Assembly: GCA_023129815.1 (NCBI GenBank)
Contig: JAGMBH010000012.1
Span: forward strand, 1-9,441
DNA from: Dehalococcoidia bacterium
GTDB taxonomy: Bacteria; Chloroflexota; Dehalococcoidia; GIF9; AB-539-J10
Direction: 5' to 3'
DNA: 9,441 nt
The notes under the pieces are model-generated. The model was not told the DNA's origin, made no database searches, and was given only the letters and a program-made list of their open reading frames with translations. The first letter of the stretch is position 1. Each line of letters opens with the position of its first letter. Below are positions 1 to 6,307 of this stretch, in pieces. The position numbers and the translations under genes are program-made.

Positions 1-908
1 CTTATCATGTATGGATTGTGGCAGATTGCTTTTAATCCCAAATCTTCGGCTGCTTTTTGAGCCTCAGGCGAAAGCTGAGCATAGTTGTTATTGAACCGTG
101 CCAGGGCTCCAACCATATAGGAATCGCGGTTATGCTTGCTGAATTTAGCCGTGGATTGAGGGACGCAAAACTCGTTGGTTATGCTGAGGTAATCAGCTAT
201 AGGTGCAGTGCCAGTATCAGTTGAAGCGATATCGCCAGAAATGAAGGCATATTCTTTCGGGTCTTTAAGAGCGATATATTCTGTCTCTCTGATGAAGTTG
301 GGTATTTTGAGTCCCTTGAATAGTTTGACTGTCTCCCTTAAATCATCCATCGCTTGGGCTAATCTTTGCTGCATGATTTTCAGTTGGCTAATTTCAGGCA
401 ATTTGGTGAATCCACCAACAATGCAGGCCATAGGATGAGTTTTCCTGCCACCTATAAGGTCAGCCAGATCGTTAGCCAATTTCTTCAGCCGCAGAGCCCT
501 TAAAACTACTTCTTTGTGGGTATTGACTAGAGGGAAAACGCTGCCCACCCCTAGGAAGTCTGGTGCTGCTAGGAAGTAGAAATGAAGTACATGGCTTTGC
601 AGTGTCTCGGCGTGATACAGAAGCTTGCGCAGGAGCATTGCTTGTTCACTTAGTTGGACACCGAAGGCAGCCTCGGTTGCTTGAATGGATGCGGTGGCAT
701 GAGCTATGGAACATATGCCACAAATTCTGGGAGCTATCCAAGTTACGTCCGCATAGTTTAGGCCTCTTAGCATAGCTTCGAAGAATCGAGGGGACTCTGG
801 AATTGCCCAGGTTATTTCTTCTATCTTACCATCCTTGGTGTTAACGGTGATGTTGCCATGTCCCTCTACTCTAGTTATATGGTGGACATTGATGTTTAGC
901 TGCGTCAT
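1..908 (-). CDS. hydA: [NiFe] hydrogenase large (alpha) subunit, group 3b-like, C-terminus off the window
   Basis: This is the catalytic large subunit that carries the NiFe(CN)2CO centre and splits or forms H2 in the cytoplasm. Only residues 1-302 are in the window, and the frame is open to the left edge. Visible are the N-terminal RVEGH segment (residues 13-17) and the proximal metal motif RICGICSIAH (61-70), which supplies Cys63, Cys66 and His70. The conserved HFYFLAAPDF stretch and SYMVGALARFNNN near residue 280 are also present. The C-terminal DPCxxC ligand motif and the protease-cleaved tail must lie beyond base 1. The ATG overlaps the TGA of the small subunit (ATGA), and a strong GGAGGTG Shine-Dalgarno sits inside the end of that gene. 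Family identity is certain. The 3b assignment comes from the operon rather than from this sequence alone, since parts of it also resemble group 3c (MvhA-type) large subunits. Confidence 0.93.
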   Translation of the reverse strand, partial: MTQLNINVHHITRVEGHGNITVNTKDGKIEEITWAIPESPRFFEAMLRGLNYADVTWIAPRICGICSIAHATASIQATEAAFGVQLSEQAMLLRKLLYHAETLQSHVLHFYFLAAPDFLGVGSVFPLVNTHKEVVLRALRLKKLANDLADLIGGRKTHPMACIVGGFTKLPEISQLKIMQQRLAQAMDDLRETVKLFKGLKIPNFIRETEYIALKDPKEYAFISGDIASTDTGTAPIADYLSITNEFCVPQSTAKFSKHNRDSYMVGALARFNNNYAQLSPEAQKAAEDLGLKAICHNPYMI

Positions 909-1642
909 TTTGACACCTCCAGATAGCCGTTAAAGATTCTGAACTGGTTCAATATATCCTCTACAGTCAATCCGTGCTTTTGTAGTATCTCCTTTTCCGA
1001 ATTGGTATTAGGATCATCTACCGGGCCCCGGCAACCCCAGCAATGGCGACCATTGCTAATACAGATGGCGTTGCAACCGGCTCTGGTAACCGGGCCTAAG
1101 CATGTTTCTCCTTTATCGAAGGTGCAGACATTCCCGGCCAATTTGCACTCAACGCATACGGGATAATTAGGTATCTCCGGCCTTTTGCCCAAAAGCAAAG
1201 CCTTGGTTACTTTAAGAAACTCTTTTTTATCAATAGGGCAGCCAGGGACATAATAGTCAACAGGAACAATGCTGCTGATGGGACGCGCCGGGATGGTGTC
1301 ATAGTATCTAGCGGCATCGCCATAAACTATCCTAAGGTTTTCCTCCATAGGACGGAAATTTTTCAGGCAGTTAACTCCACCTAAACAAGCGCAAGCACCT
1401 AAAGCCACTACTATCTTTGCTTGTTGCCTTATTTTCTTTAACCTGGGTATTTCTGATTCCCTGGTGATAGACCCCTCCACAAAAGCTATTTCATAGTTAT
1501 CCTCCCTTTCTGTTTTAGCCTCCCTAAAATTGACGATATCTACGTGGTTCAGTAGCTCCACTAATTCAGTCTCAAAGTTGAGAACCTCAAGCTGGCAGCC
1601 TTCACAACCAGTAAAATCGAAAAAACCTAACTTTGCTTTCAT
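905..1642 (-). CDS. hydD: [NiFe] hydrogenase small (delta) subunit, cytosolic
   Basis: This 245-residue iron-sulfur subunit carries electrons between the NiFe site and the diaphorase subunits. The proximal [4Fe-4S] ligands are visible as TGCEGC (Cys13, Cys16), LGACACLGG (Cys84) and PGCP (Cys135). A C-terminal ferredoxin-like part supplies eight more cysteines (163, 166, 173, 181, 190, 194, 201, 204), enough for two further clusters. There is no twin-arginine signal or C-terminal membrane anchor, which fits a cytosolic group 3 enzyme rather than a periplasmic uptake hydrogenase. Its ATG directly abuts the TAG of hydG, with a GGGAGG Shine-Dalgarno upstream, and its stop overlaps the hydA start by four bases, so equimolar coupled translation is likely. 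Length and motif order match the delta subunit of Pyrococcus-type sulfhydrogenase. Confidence 0.94.
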   Translation of the reverse strand: MKAKLGFFDFTGCEGCQLEVLNFETELVELLNHVDIVNFREAKTEREDNYEIAFVEGSITRESEIPRLKKIRQQAKIVVALGACACLGGVNCLKNFRPMEENLRIVYGDAARYYDTIPARPISSIVPVDYYVPGCPIDKKEFLKVTKALLLGKRPEIPNYPVCVECKLAGNVCTFDKGETCLGPVTRAGCNAICISNGRHCWGCRGPVDDPNTNSEKEILQKHGLTVEDILNQFRIFNGYLEVSK

Positions 1643-2482
1643 CTAGATCGCCTCCCTTAATTTCTTGACCTCAGCATAGGTGAAGACCGGTCCCTCTTGA
1701 CAGACATAAACACCGTTAATCTGGCAATGCCCACATTTACCTATGCCACACTTCATCCTTCTCTCCAGAGACATTATTATTCTTTCATCAGGGATGCCTT
1801 TTTTGTGGCATTCAGCCACCACAAATTTGTACATCACTGGCGGCCCTACTACGACGGCGAATATCTTTTCGGGGTCTATATGAACTTCGGAAGAGAGGGT
1901 AGTTACTACTCCCACATGTCCAGTCCATTCTTCATCGCCTTCATCCACTGTTTCCAAAAGCTCCACATCTTCCCTTTTATGCCACTTCTCAAGCTCATTG
2001 ACGAACATGCGCTCCTGTGGAGTCCTACTACCAGATAGGATGATAAGCCGGCCAAATTCACTTCTTTTGTCTAGAATGTAATTGATTAAGGAGCGTAGAG
2101 GGAATAGACCTATGCCGCCAGCTACTATCACAATGTCTTTACCCTTAAGATTATCTACAGGGAAGCCATTGCCGAAGGGTCCTCGAATGCCTACAGTAGC
2201 TCCTTTACTTAATCTATGTAGGGCATTGGTTACATTGCCTACAGCACGTACTGCTAGCTCAAAACTGCCTTTCCTGGTTGGTGAAGAGGAGATAGAAATA
2301 GGCATCTCCCCAATGCCGAAAAGGGAGATTTCAACAAATTGCCCTGGCTTATGACCTAATTCCTTACCATGGCTCAACTTGAACTCAAACAGCTTTTCCC
2401 TCTCGGCTATGGACTCAACTCTTAGTAGTTCAGCAAGGTATGGCAGATAGATAGATGTGGGTGGAACAGCTTGACTAATCAT
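1643..2482 (-). CDS. hydG: FAD/NAD(P)-binding hydrogenase gamma subunit (diaphorase)
   Basis: This 279-residue ferredoxin-reductase-like flavoprotein connects NAD(P)(H) to the hydrogenase iron-sulfur chain. An N-terminal flavin-binding barrel contains GQFVEIS (47-53), PISISSSP (61-68) and GPFGNGFP (101-108). The nucleotide-binding domain has AGGIGLFPLRS (121-131) and GPPVMYK (213-219). The C-terminal 2Fe-2S loop has Cys245, Cys250, Cys253 and Cys261, as in PyrK/HydG proteins. The gene sits one base after the hydB stop and abuts hydD, so it belongs to the same transcript. AsrB of anaerobic sulfite reductase and PyrK are close relatives, but the adjacent hydrogenase small and large subunits make the hydrogenase role much the best reading. 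Whether NAD or NADP is preferred cannot be read from the sequence with confidence. Confidence 0.92.
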   Translation of the reverse strand: MISQAVPPTSIYLPYLAELLRVESIAEREKLFEFKLSHGKELGHKPGQFVEISLFGIGEMPISISSSPTRKGSFELAVRAVGNVTNALHRLSKGATVGIRGPFGNGFPVDNLKGKDIVIVAGGIGLFPLRSLINYILDKRSEFGRLIILSGSRTPQERMFVNELEKWHKREDVELLETVDEGDEEWTGHVGVVTTLSSEVHIDPEKIFAVVVGPPVMYKFVVAECHKKGIPDERIIMSLERRMKCGIGKCGHCQINGVYVCQEGPVFTYAEVKKLREAI

Positions 2483-2483
2483 G

Positions 2484-3518
2484 TTACTTACTCTCCTCCT
2501 TTAATTTATTAAAGGTTTCAGCCGGGCTGGCAATCTCCGCAAGACAGGCAGAAGCACATCTTCCACAGCCGACACAGCCTAACTTTTCATACCTTTCCCA
2601 GATATATTTTCCTTTACGATACATGCGGTGGCGGAATCGACTTTCTTTGTCTCCTCTGAAATTTCCTTCTCCGGCTACCGCGGCAAAGTCAGCTAGCATG
2701 CAACCATCCCACTGGCGATACCTCTCACCTTCTTTGAGATTAAGGGCGATATCATCCTGAACATCGAAACAAAAACAGGTTGGGCATACCACGATGCAGG
2801 AGCCACAACTGAGACACTTCTCACTTTTCTCTTTCCACCAGGGGCTATCCCAGGATTTGCCTAACAGTTGTGGCAACTCTTCAGGCGAAATATTAAGGGT
2901 TACTTTGTATCGGGCGAGCGCTTTTTGCCGCTCGCTGTTGCGCTGTGCTAATTCTGCTTGACTTGCCTCTCTTGTTTCAGCATATTTCGTAAGTAGCTGT
3001 TCTCCCTTGCTGCTGCCAATAGCTACCACATAGCTATCGCCGATGTCGGTTAGCATTAGATCAAAGCCAGTCTCGGCGGTAGCTGTGCCCAGGCTAGGGC
3101 AGAAAGCATTGGGATTGGGGTTTAAGCAATCAACACCGATTATCACAGCCTTTTCTCTCTTGGAAAGATAGTTGATATCTGGGTTAGTAGTTGAAAATGC
3201 TACATCCAGAAGTTCAATAGCTTTAATATCGTAAGGGTGGACACCGAAAAGAATTAGCGGCTTAGCCTCAGCGACCGGCTCAACTTTAGGTTCTTTACCT
3301 AATTCAAACTTAATAAGTGTCTCTTTTGGGGGGAAGAGATACATTTTTGGTGGCAACAGCGTGGTATCGTAATCAAGACACAACTCACCAGTTTCAATGA
3401 GCTTGTCAAAAGCATACTTGCCATCTTTCCTTTTTGGCCCTATTACTTCAGCCTCCGCATTGATAAGATTGTCAACAAACGGCGCCATGTTTTGTTTTTC
3501 TATGATTTTATTTTCCAT
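2484..3518 (-). CDS. hydB: 4Fe-4S dicluster hydrogenase beta subunit
   Basis: This 344-residue protein is the electron-transfer partner of the flavoprotein subunit. A roughly 230-residue N-terminal domain without cysteine clusters is typical of HydB/AsrA proteins. It is followed by two ferredoxin-type motifs: CLSCGSCIVVC (Cys235, 238, 241, 245) with two further cysteines at 248 and 250, and CVGCGRCASAC (Cys315, 318, 321, 325). The second motif ends in Cys-Leu instead of the common Cys-Pro. In Pyrococcus sulfhydrogenase this subunit was linked to elemental sulfur or polysulfide reduction; whether that applies here is inference. The ATG follows the hypB TAA directly, and GGAGGG lies in the last hypB codons. 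AsrA is the main alternative annotation, but no asrC siroheme gene follows and hydrogenase genes do. Confidence 0.9.
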   Translation of the reverse strand: MENKIIEKQNMAPFVDNLINAEAEVIGPKRKDGKYAFDKLIETGELCLDYDTTLLPPKMYLFPPKETLIKFELGKEPKVEPVAEAKPLILFGVHPYDIKAIELLDVAFSTTNPDINYLSKREKAVIIGVDCLNPNPNAFCPSLGTATAETGFDLMLTDIGDSYVVAIGSSKGEQLLTKYAETREASQAELAQRNSERQKALARYKVTLNISPEELPQLLGKSWDSPWWKEKSEKCLSCGSCIVVCPTCFCFDVQDDIALNLKEGERYRQWDGCMLADFAAVAGEGNFRGDKESRFRHRMYRKGKYIWERYEKLGCVGCGRCASACLAEIASPAETFNKLKEESK

Positions 3519-4208
3519 TTACCCTCCTTTGTTTATGATTTTGCGGGCATTGGTTTCCACCTCGTTCAATAACCAAGAGCACCAATTTTCTATTCCCATG
3601 CCGGTCTTACAAGAAAGCTCGAAGAATTTGACCTTTGCATTTAGCCCTTCAGCAGCGTGCCGAAAGGCAAGAATATCGAAATCAAGATAGGGGAGAAGAT
3701 CTAGTTTATTTATTATCACTGCATCGGCATCAGCAAAAATCATGGGATATTTAGTGGGTTTGTCATCACCTTCAGGCAAACTGGAGATCACTACTCTTCT
3801 ATGTTCCCCGAGGATGAATTCAGAGGGGCAAATAAGATTGCCCACATTTTCAATGAGAAGCAAATCTATGTCCTCTAGGGGCAAACTCTCGAGAGCGTGG
3901 CTAATCATATTAGCAATTAAGGCGCAATTCTCTGACATATTTCTTGTGGTTATCTGGACAACTGCTACTGCCTCGTTTTTAACCCTTTCCGCATCCAGAG
4001 TTGAGGCCACATCGCCTTCGACAACTGCAATTCTTAGTTTACTCTTCAGCTTAGCTATAGTTTGTAAGATGAGGCTTGTCTTGCCTGCGCCAGGAGATGA
4101 CATAATGTTAATGGCGAAAACTTTGTGCTTATCCAGAAAGCGCTGGTTTTGAGCAGCTATAGCCTCGTTGGCCTCCAGAATGTTTTGTATAACTTCTATT
4201 TTCCTCAT
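3519..4208 (-). CDS. hypB: Hydrogenase nickel-insertion GTPase HypB
   Basis: This 229-residue SIMIBI-class GTPase works with HypA to deliver nickel to the hydrogenase large-subunit precursor. The Walker A motif SSPGAGKT (37-44), VVEGDVAST (62-70), the family signature IENVGNLICP (119-128), EGDDKPTKYP (146-155) and the guanine-specificity motif NKLD (167-170) are all present. There is no N-terminal His-rich nickel-storage stretch. One feature is odd. The family's metal motif, a Cys-His pair within a TG..CHL context, reads TTRNMSENCALI here. Cys95 is therefore kept but the next residue is Ala96 rather than His, and the loop before it is about three residues longer. Cys127 and His104 are present. 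The gene overlaps hypA by four bases and is followed directly by hydB, tying maturation to the structural genes. Confidence 0.95.
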   Translation of the reverse strand: MRKIEVIQNILEANEAIAAQNQRFLDKHKVFAINIMSSPGAGKTSLILQTIAKLKSKLRIAVVEGDVASTLDAERVKNEAVAVVQITTRNMSENCALIANMISHALESLPLEDIDLLLIENVGNLICPSEFILGEHRRVVISSLPEGDDKPTKYPMIFADADAVIINKLDLLPYLDFDILAFRHAAEGLNAKVKFFELSCKTGMGIENWCSWLLNEVETNARKIINKGG

Positions 4209-4546
4209 TTCGCTTCTATGCTTTCTATATATAGCTCGCGGCCTTTAGTTATTTCCACGCTTTGACTTTGGCATTTGGGGCAGGTCCATATGGTATCTTG
4301 AGGACGAAAAACAGTGGAGCAACTTCGGCAGCGAAATTGAGCTGGTGTCAATTCAAAGTGGAGAGTTGCCCCTTCGGCGATGCTATCCTTGCTGAGGAAA
4401 TCAAAATAAAATTCAATACAATCAGGCACGAAACCTGACAACTCGCCAATAACTAAGTTGATTTTAGTAATCTTGCTAGCTTGCGCCTCTTTAGCTTTAT
4501 CTACGGCAATATTGACAATATTTTCCGTTATCCCCAGCTCATGCAT
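4205..4546 (-). CDS. hypA: Hydrogenase nickel chaperone HypA
   Basis: This 113-residue protein binds nickel and passes it to the hydrogenase large subunit together with HypB. The N-terminus MHELGI carries the invariant His2 and Glu3 that, with the amino terminus, bind nickel. The zinc domain has two CxxC pairs (Cys73/Cys76 and Cys89/Cys92). Length and motif spacing are normal for the family. The start is fixed by the MHE motif, because nickel binding needs this exact N-terminus. No good Shine-Dalgarno precedes it, and the presumed TATAAT box lies so close that the 5' leader would be only about 20 bases. It is the first gene of the hydrogenase operon and its stop overlaps the hypB start (ATGA). 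hypC, hypD, hypE and hypF are not in this window. Confidence 0.95.
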   Translation of the reverse strand: MHELGITENIVNIAVDKAKEAQASKITKINLVIGELSGFVPDCIEFYFDFLSKDSIAEGATLHFELTPAQFRCRSCSTVFRPQDTIWTCPKCQSQSVEITKGRELYIESIEAK

Positions 4547-4572
4547 TTCATACGATTGTCAAACAGCGTGGT

Positions 4573-4578
4573 ATTATA
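4573..4578 (-). promoter_or_regulatory. -10 box of the hypA-hydA operon promoter
   Basis: A perfect TATAAT lies on the minus strand within the 82-base gap between the glnA stop and the hypA start. At about 17 bases further upstream the -35 hexamer (TAGATT) is poor, so an activator may be needed. Predicted initiation would leave a leader of about 20 bases before hypA. I see no convincing intrinsic terminator for glnA in this gap, so some readthrough from glnA is possible. Confidence 0.5.
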
Positions 4579-4628
4579 GCTTACTTTAACCTCAAAATCT
4601 AGCTATTGATAAAGAAGCAGCAATTGGC

Positions 4629-5972
4629 TTACAGAATAGGCAAATATCTCTTAAGCTCGTAGTCAGTTACTTGGGTGCGGTAGTCGTCCCAATCTACCTT
4701 TTTGTTGTGGATAAAGGTATTAAAAACATGTTCCCCTAAAGCCTTTTTCACTAATTCGCTACCCTCAGTAAGTTTTATAGCTTCATATAAGCTGCCGGGA
4801 AGTGTACCTATCCCCCCTTCTTGCCGCTCTTGCTCAGTCATTTCAAAAACATTCTTTTCCACAGGTGGTGGCGGTTCATATTCCTTCTCAATTCCTTCCA
4901 ACCCAGCAGCCAGCATGACACTAAAAGCTAAGTAGGGGTTGCAAGCGGGGTCGGGAGACCTGAATTCAATTCTAGTAGCGCTCTCATTCCCTGGTTGATA
5001 TTCGGGTATTCGGATTAAATCAGCTCGGTTTCTCCGTGCCCATGTAATGTATACCGGTGCTTCATAGCCTGGAAGGAGGCGCTTATAAGAATTCACCCAC
5101 TGGTTAGTAACAGAGGTGATCGCAGGTGCATGTTTTAATAAACCAGCGACAAAATGTTTGGCTATCTTGGATAGATGATGAGGATCATTATTATCAAAGA
5201 AGGCATTTCTACCACCTTTGAATAGCGACATGTGCACATGCATGCCACTGCCATTTACACCAAACACTGGCTTGGGCATAAAGGTGGCAAAAACACCATG
5301 ATTTTGAGCTACTTGTTTGACTACCAACTTATAGGTCATCACACTGTCAGCCATAGTCAAGGCATCGGTGTAACGTAAGTCTATTTCATGTTGGCTGGGA
5401 GCAACTTCGTGGTGGCTATATTCTACACCGATACCCATTTCCTCCAAGCCTAGAATCGTTTCTCTCCTGAGGTCGCTGGCTATGTCTGGGGGGGTCATAT
5501 CAAAATATCCCCCTTCATCTAAAGGCTGAGTTTCCCTAGAGTCCTTGAAGTAAAAATACTCTAGCTCTGGTCCCACGTGGAAGGTATAGCCCATATCAGC
5601 AGCTCTCTTTAAGTTTCTTTTCAGCACGTACCTCGGGTCGCCTTCAAAAGGTTGCCCGCCAGGCCAGTAAATATCGCAAAACATCTTGGCTACGCCTTGA
5701 TGTTCCCTTGGACGCCAAGGAAGGATTTGGAAAGTGGTTGGATCAGGTAAGGCAATCATGTCGCTCTCATCAATACGAACAAAGCCTTGAATAGATGAAC
5801 CATCGAAGCCCAGCCCTCTTTCTAGAGCGCCTTCCAATTCCTCCACAGTGATGGCAACGCTTTTCAAGAAACCCAGAATGTCAGTGAACCAAAGGTTGAT
5901 AAATTTGATATCTTGTTCCTTAGTTATTTTAAGGATATGTTCCTTAGCCTCGATTCGCTCCTTGATACTCAT
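4629..5972 (-). CDS. glnA: Glutamine synthetase, class I-alpha (Bacillus type)
   Basis: The enzyme makes glutamine from glutamate, ammonia and ATP in the cytoplasm; at 447 residues it has the usual length of the I-alpha form. It shows FDGSSIQGFVRI (56-67), the metal and glutamate-binding GPELEYF (134-140), HHEVAPSQHE (187-196), GVNGSGMH (238-245), NSYKRLLPGYEAP (294-306) and RIEFRSPDP (334-342). Arg66 and Glu304 fall where Bacillus GS has residues involved in glutamine feedback inhibition. The adenylylation tyrosine region reads KNVFEM, with Phe376 in its place, so control by adenylylation is not expected. I chose the ATG at 5972 because AGGAGG precedes it and MSIKERIEAKE is a normal family N-terminus; a start at 6062 would add 30 unrelated residues. 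It lies downstream of gdhA behind a structured 335-base gap. Confidence 0.96.
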   Translation of the reverse strand: MSIKERIEAKEHILKITKEQDIKFINLWFTDILGFLKSVAITVEELEGALERGLGFDGSSIQGFVRIDESDMIALPDPTTFQILPWRPREHQGVAKMFCDIYWPGGQPFEGDPRYVLKRNLKRAADMGYTFHVGPELEYFYFKDSRETQPLDEGGYFDMTPPDIASDLRRETILGLEEMGIGVEYSHHEVAPSQHEIDLRYTDALTMADSVMTYKLVVKQVAQNHGVFATFMPKPVFGVNGSGMHVHMSLFKGGRNAFFDNNDPHHLSKIAKHFVAGLLKHAPAITSVTNQWVNSYKRLLPGYEAPVYITWARRNRADLIRIPEYQPGNESATRIEFRSPDPACNPYLAFSVMLAAGLEGIEKEYEPPPPVEKNVFEMTEQERQEGGIGTLPGSLYEAIKLTEGSELVKKALGEHVFNTFIHNKKVDWDDYRTQVTDYELKRYLPIL

Positions 5973-6049
5973 CAATCCTCCTGTTCTTTGGAATAACTTG
6001 CTGCTATCAAACCACAAATTAGAGCTAAAATCAACAAGACCATCGCCAT
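5972..6049 (-). CDS. Possible 25-codon hydrophobic micro-ORF overlapping the glnA start
   Basis: I do not recognise this as a known family. The frame begins MAMVLLILAL, continues with ICGLIAAS and ends in the charged tail YSKEQED. That is the profile of a single membrane-spanning peptide with a short hydrophilic C-terminus. Its TGA shares one base with the glnA ATG (TGATG), the geometry of translational coupling. Against it, no clear Shine-Dalgarno precedes either candidate ATG (6049 or 6043), the stretch is short, and a second frame is open across the same bases. If real it could be a small membrane protein or a leader peptide that gates glnA translation. That role is inference. Confidence 0.35.
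   Translation of the reverse strand: MAMVLLILALICGLIAASYSKEQED
5977..5982 (-). promoter_or_regulatory. Shine-Dalgarno deciding the glnA start
   Basis: AGGAGG lies four bases before the ATG at 5972. It overlaps the last codons of the hydrophobic micro-ORF that ends on the same ATG. Ribosomes translating the micro-ORF would therefore pass over this site. Confidence 0.8.
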
Positions 6050-6076
6050 CCACGCTGTTCAAATGTTAAAGCTAAG

Positions 6077-6143
6077 GAAGCCTCTACGTTCATAGTATTA
6101 CACCTGTGGCGTAAAACCGTAAAAGGCATTACCATAGAGGTTC
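6077..6143 (-). promoter_or_regulatory. Candidate structured leader element upstream of glnA
   Basis: In minus-strand sense, GAACCTCTATG (from 6143 down) can pair with CGTAGAGG-C-TTC (ending at 6077). The result is an eleven-pair stem with one bulged C and one U-G pair. The wobble pair is possible in minus-sense RNA but would be a mismatch in plus-sense RNA, which weakly favours function in the glnA transcript. The roughly 45-base loop contains the tandem TTTTACG repeats. No known riboswitch consensus was recognised. Confidence 0.3.
6110..6125 (+). repeat. Two tandem copies of CGTAAAA(C/G)
   Basis: CGTAAAAC is followed at once by CGTAAAAG, so identical seven-base cores recur every eight bases. 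Direct repeats with close to one helical turn can be regulator sites, but two copies this short may also be chance. Confidence 0.45.
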
Positions 6144-6161
6144 TTCGACAGAGAAGTTCAA

Positions 6162-6181
6162 GGTAACAGTAAACTGTTTCC
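6162..6181. repeat. 20-bp imperfect palindrome upstream of glnA
   Basis: Arms GGTAACAGT and ACTGTTTCC flank a central AA. The arms match at eight of nine positions, with only a T/T mismatch. Size and symmetry are those of a dimeric regulator's operator. The TTTCC at its right end is shared with the next palindrome, so as RNA the two hairpins would exclude each other. Confidence 0.5.
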
Positions 6182-6198
6182 AAAGTCGATTTTGGAAA
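6177..6198. repeat. 22-bp near-perfect palindrome upstream of glnA
   Basis: TTTCCAAA and TTTGGAAA are exact reverse complements around the spacer GTCGAT, whose TCGA core is itself palindromic. Only one symmetric pair of the 22 bases breaks the dyad. It is not followed by a T-tract on either strand, so an intrinsic terminator is unlikely; an operator or RNA switch element is more plausible. Confidence 0.55.
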
Positions 6199-6242
6199 GA
6201 GGCTATTGGACTACTACTGGATTAAAGGATGGGTAAGCCCTC

Positions 6243-6266
6243 CGTCTAAGAATGTTTACTTAGGCG
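6243..6266. repeat. Hairpin-forming inverted repeat downstream of gdhA
   Basis: CGTCTAAG and CTTAGGCG can pair around an eight-base loop, with one G-T wobble in plus-sense RNA or an A-C mismatch in minus-sense RNA. It lies 42-65 bases after the gdhA stop. No T-run follows in the direction of gdhA transcription, so I do not call it a terminator; it might protect the 3' end of the gdhA transcript. Confidence 0.35.
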
Positions 6267-6307
6267 TTTAAGGAAATGAGAGTAATTAAGCCTTTCATTA
6301 GTATTTG

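Larger units (their letters stand above)
5973..6307. other. 335-base gdhA-glnA intergenic region rich in inverted repeats
   Basis: This is the longest stretch without an assured gene. Reading on the minus strand from the gdhA stop it holds a hairpin (6243-6266), two overlapping near-palindromes (6162-6198), a long-range stem (6077-6143) enclosing a tandem CGTAAAA repeat, and the hydrophobic micro-ORF leading into glnA. No tRNA, T-box sequence, sigma-54 type GG/GC element or known riboswitch motif was recognised. Weak sigma-70 matches, such as TTTACG with TAATAC 17 bases later on the minus strand near 6100-6125, are too poor to call a promoter. Confidence 0.6.

Noticed and set aside
2484..3518. 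Anaerobic sulfite reductase subunit A (asrA) instead of hydB
   Set aside because: The two families are related, but hydrogenase maturation genes precede it, hydrogenase small and large subunits follow, and no siroheme-type asrC is present.
3742..4152. Plus-strand open frame opposite hypB
   Set aside because: It is antisense to a gene with complete HypB motifs and has no ribosome-binding site or recognisable domain.
5973..6062. Thirty-residue N-terminal extension of glutamine synthetase from an ATG at 6062
   Set aside because: AGGAGG precedes the ATG at 5972, and the sequence from there is the normal family N-terminus. The extension has no recognisable homology or ribosome-binding site and lies in the structured leader.
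6100..6125. Sigma-70 promoter TTTACG-17-TAATAC for glnA
   Set aside because: The match is only four and three of six positions, and the hexamers lie in the tandem repeats. Too weak to annotate as a promoter.
6243..6266. Intrinsic terminator after gdhA
   Set aside because: The stem is reasonable, but no run of T follows it in the direction of transcription.
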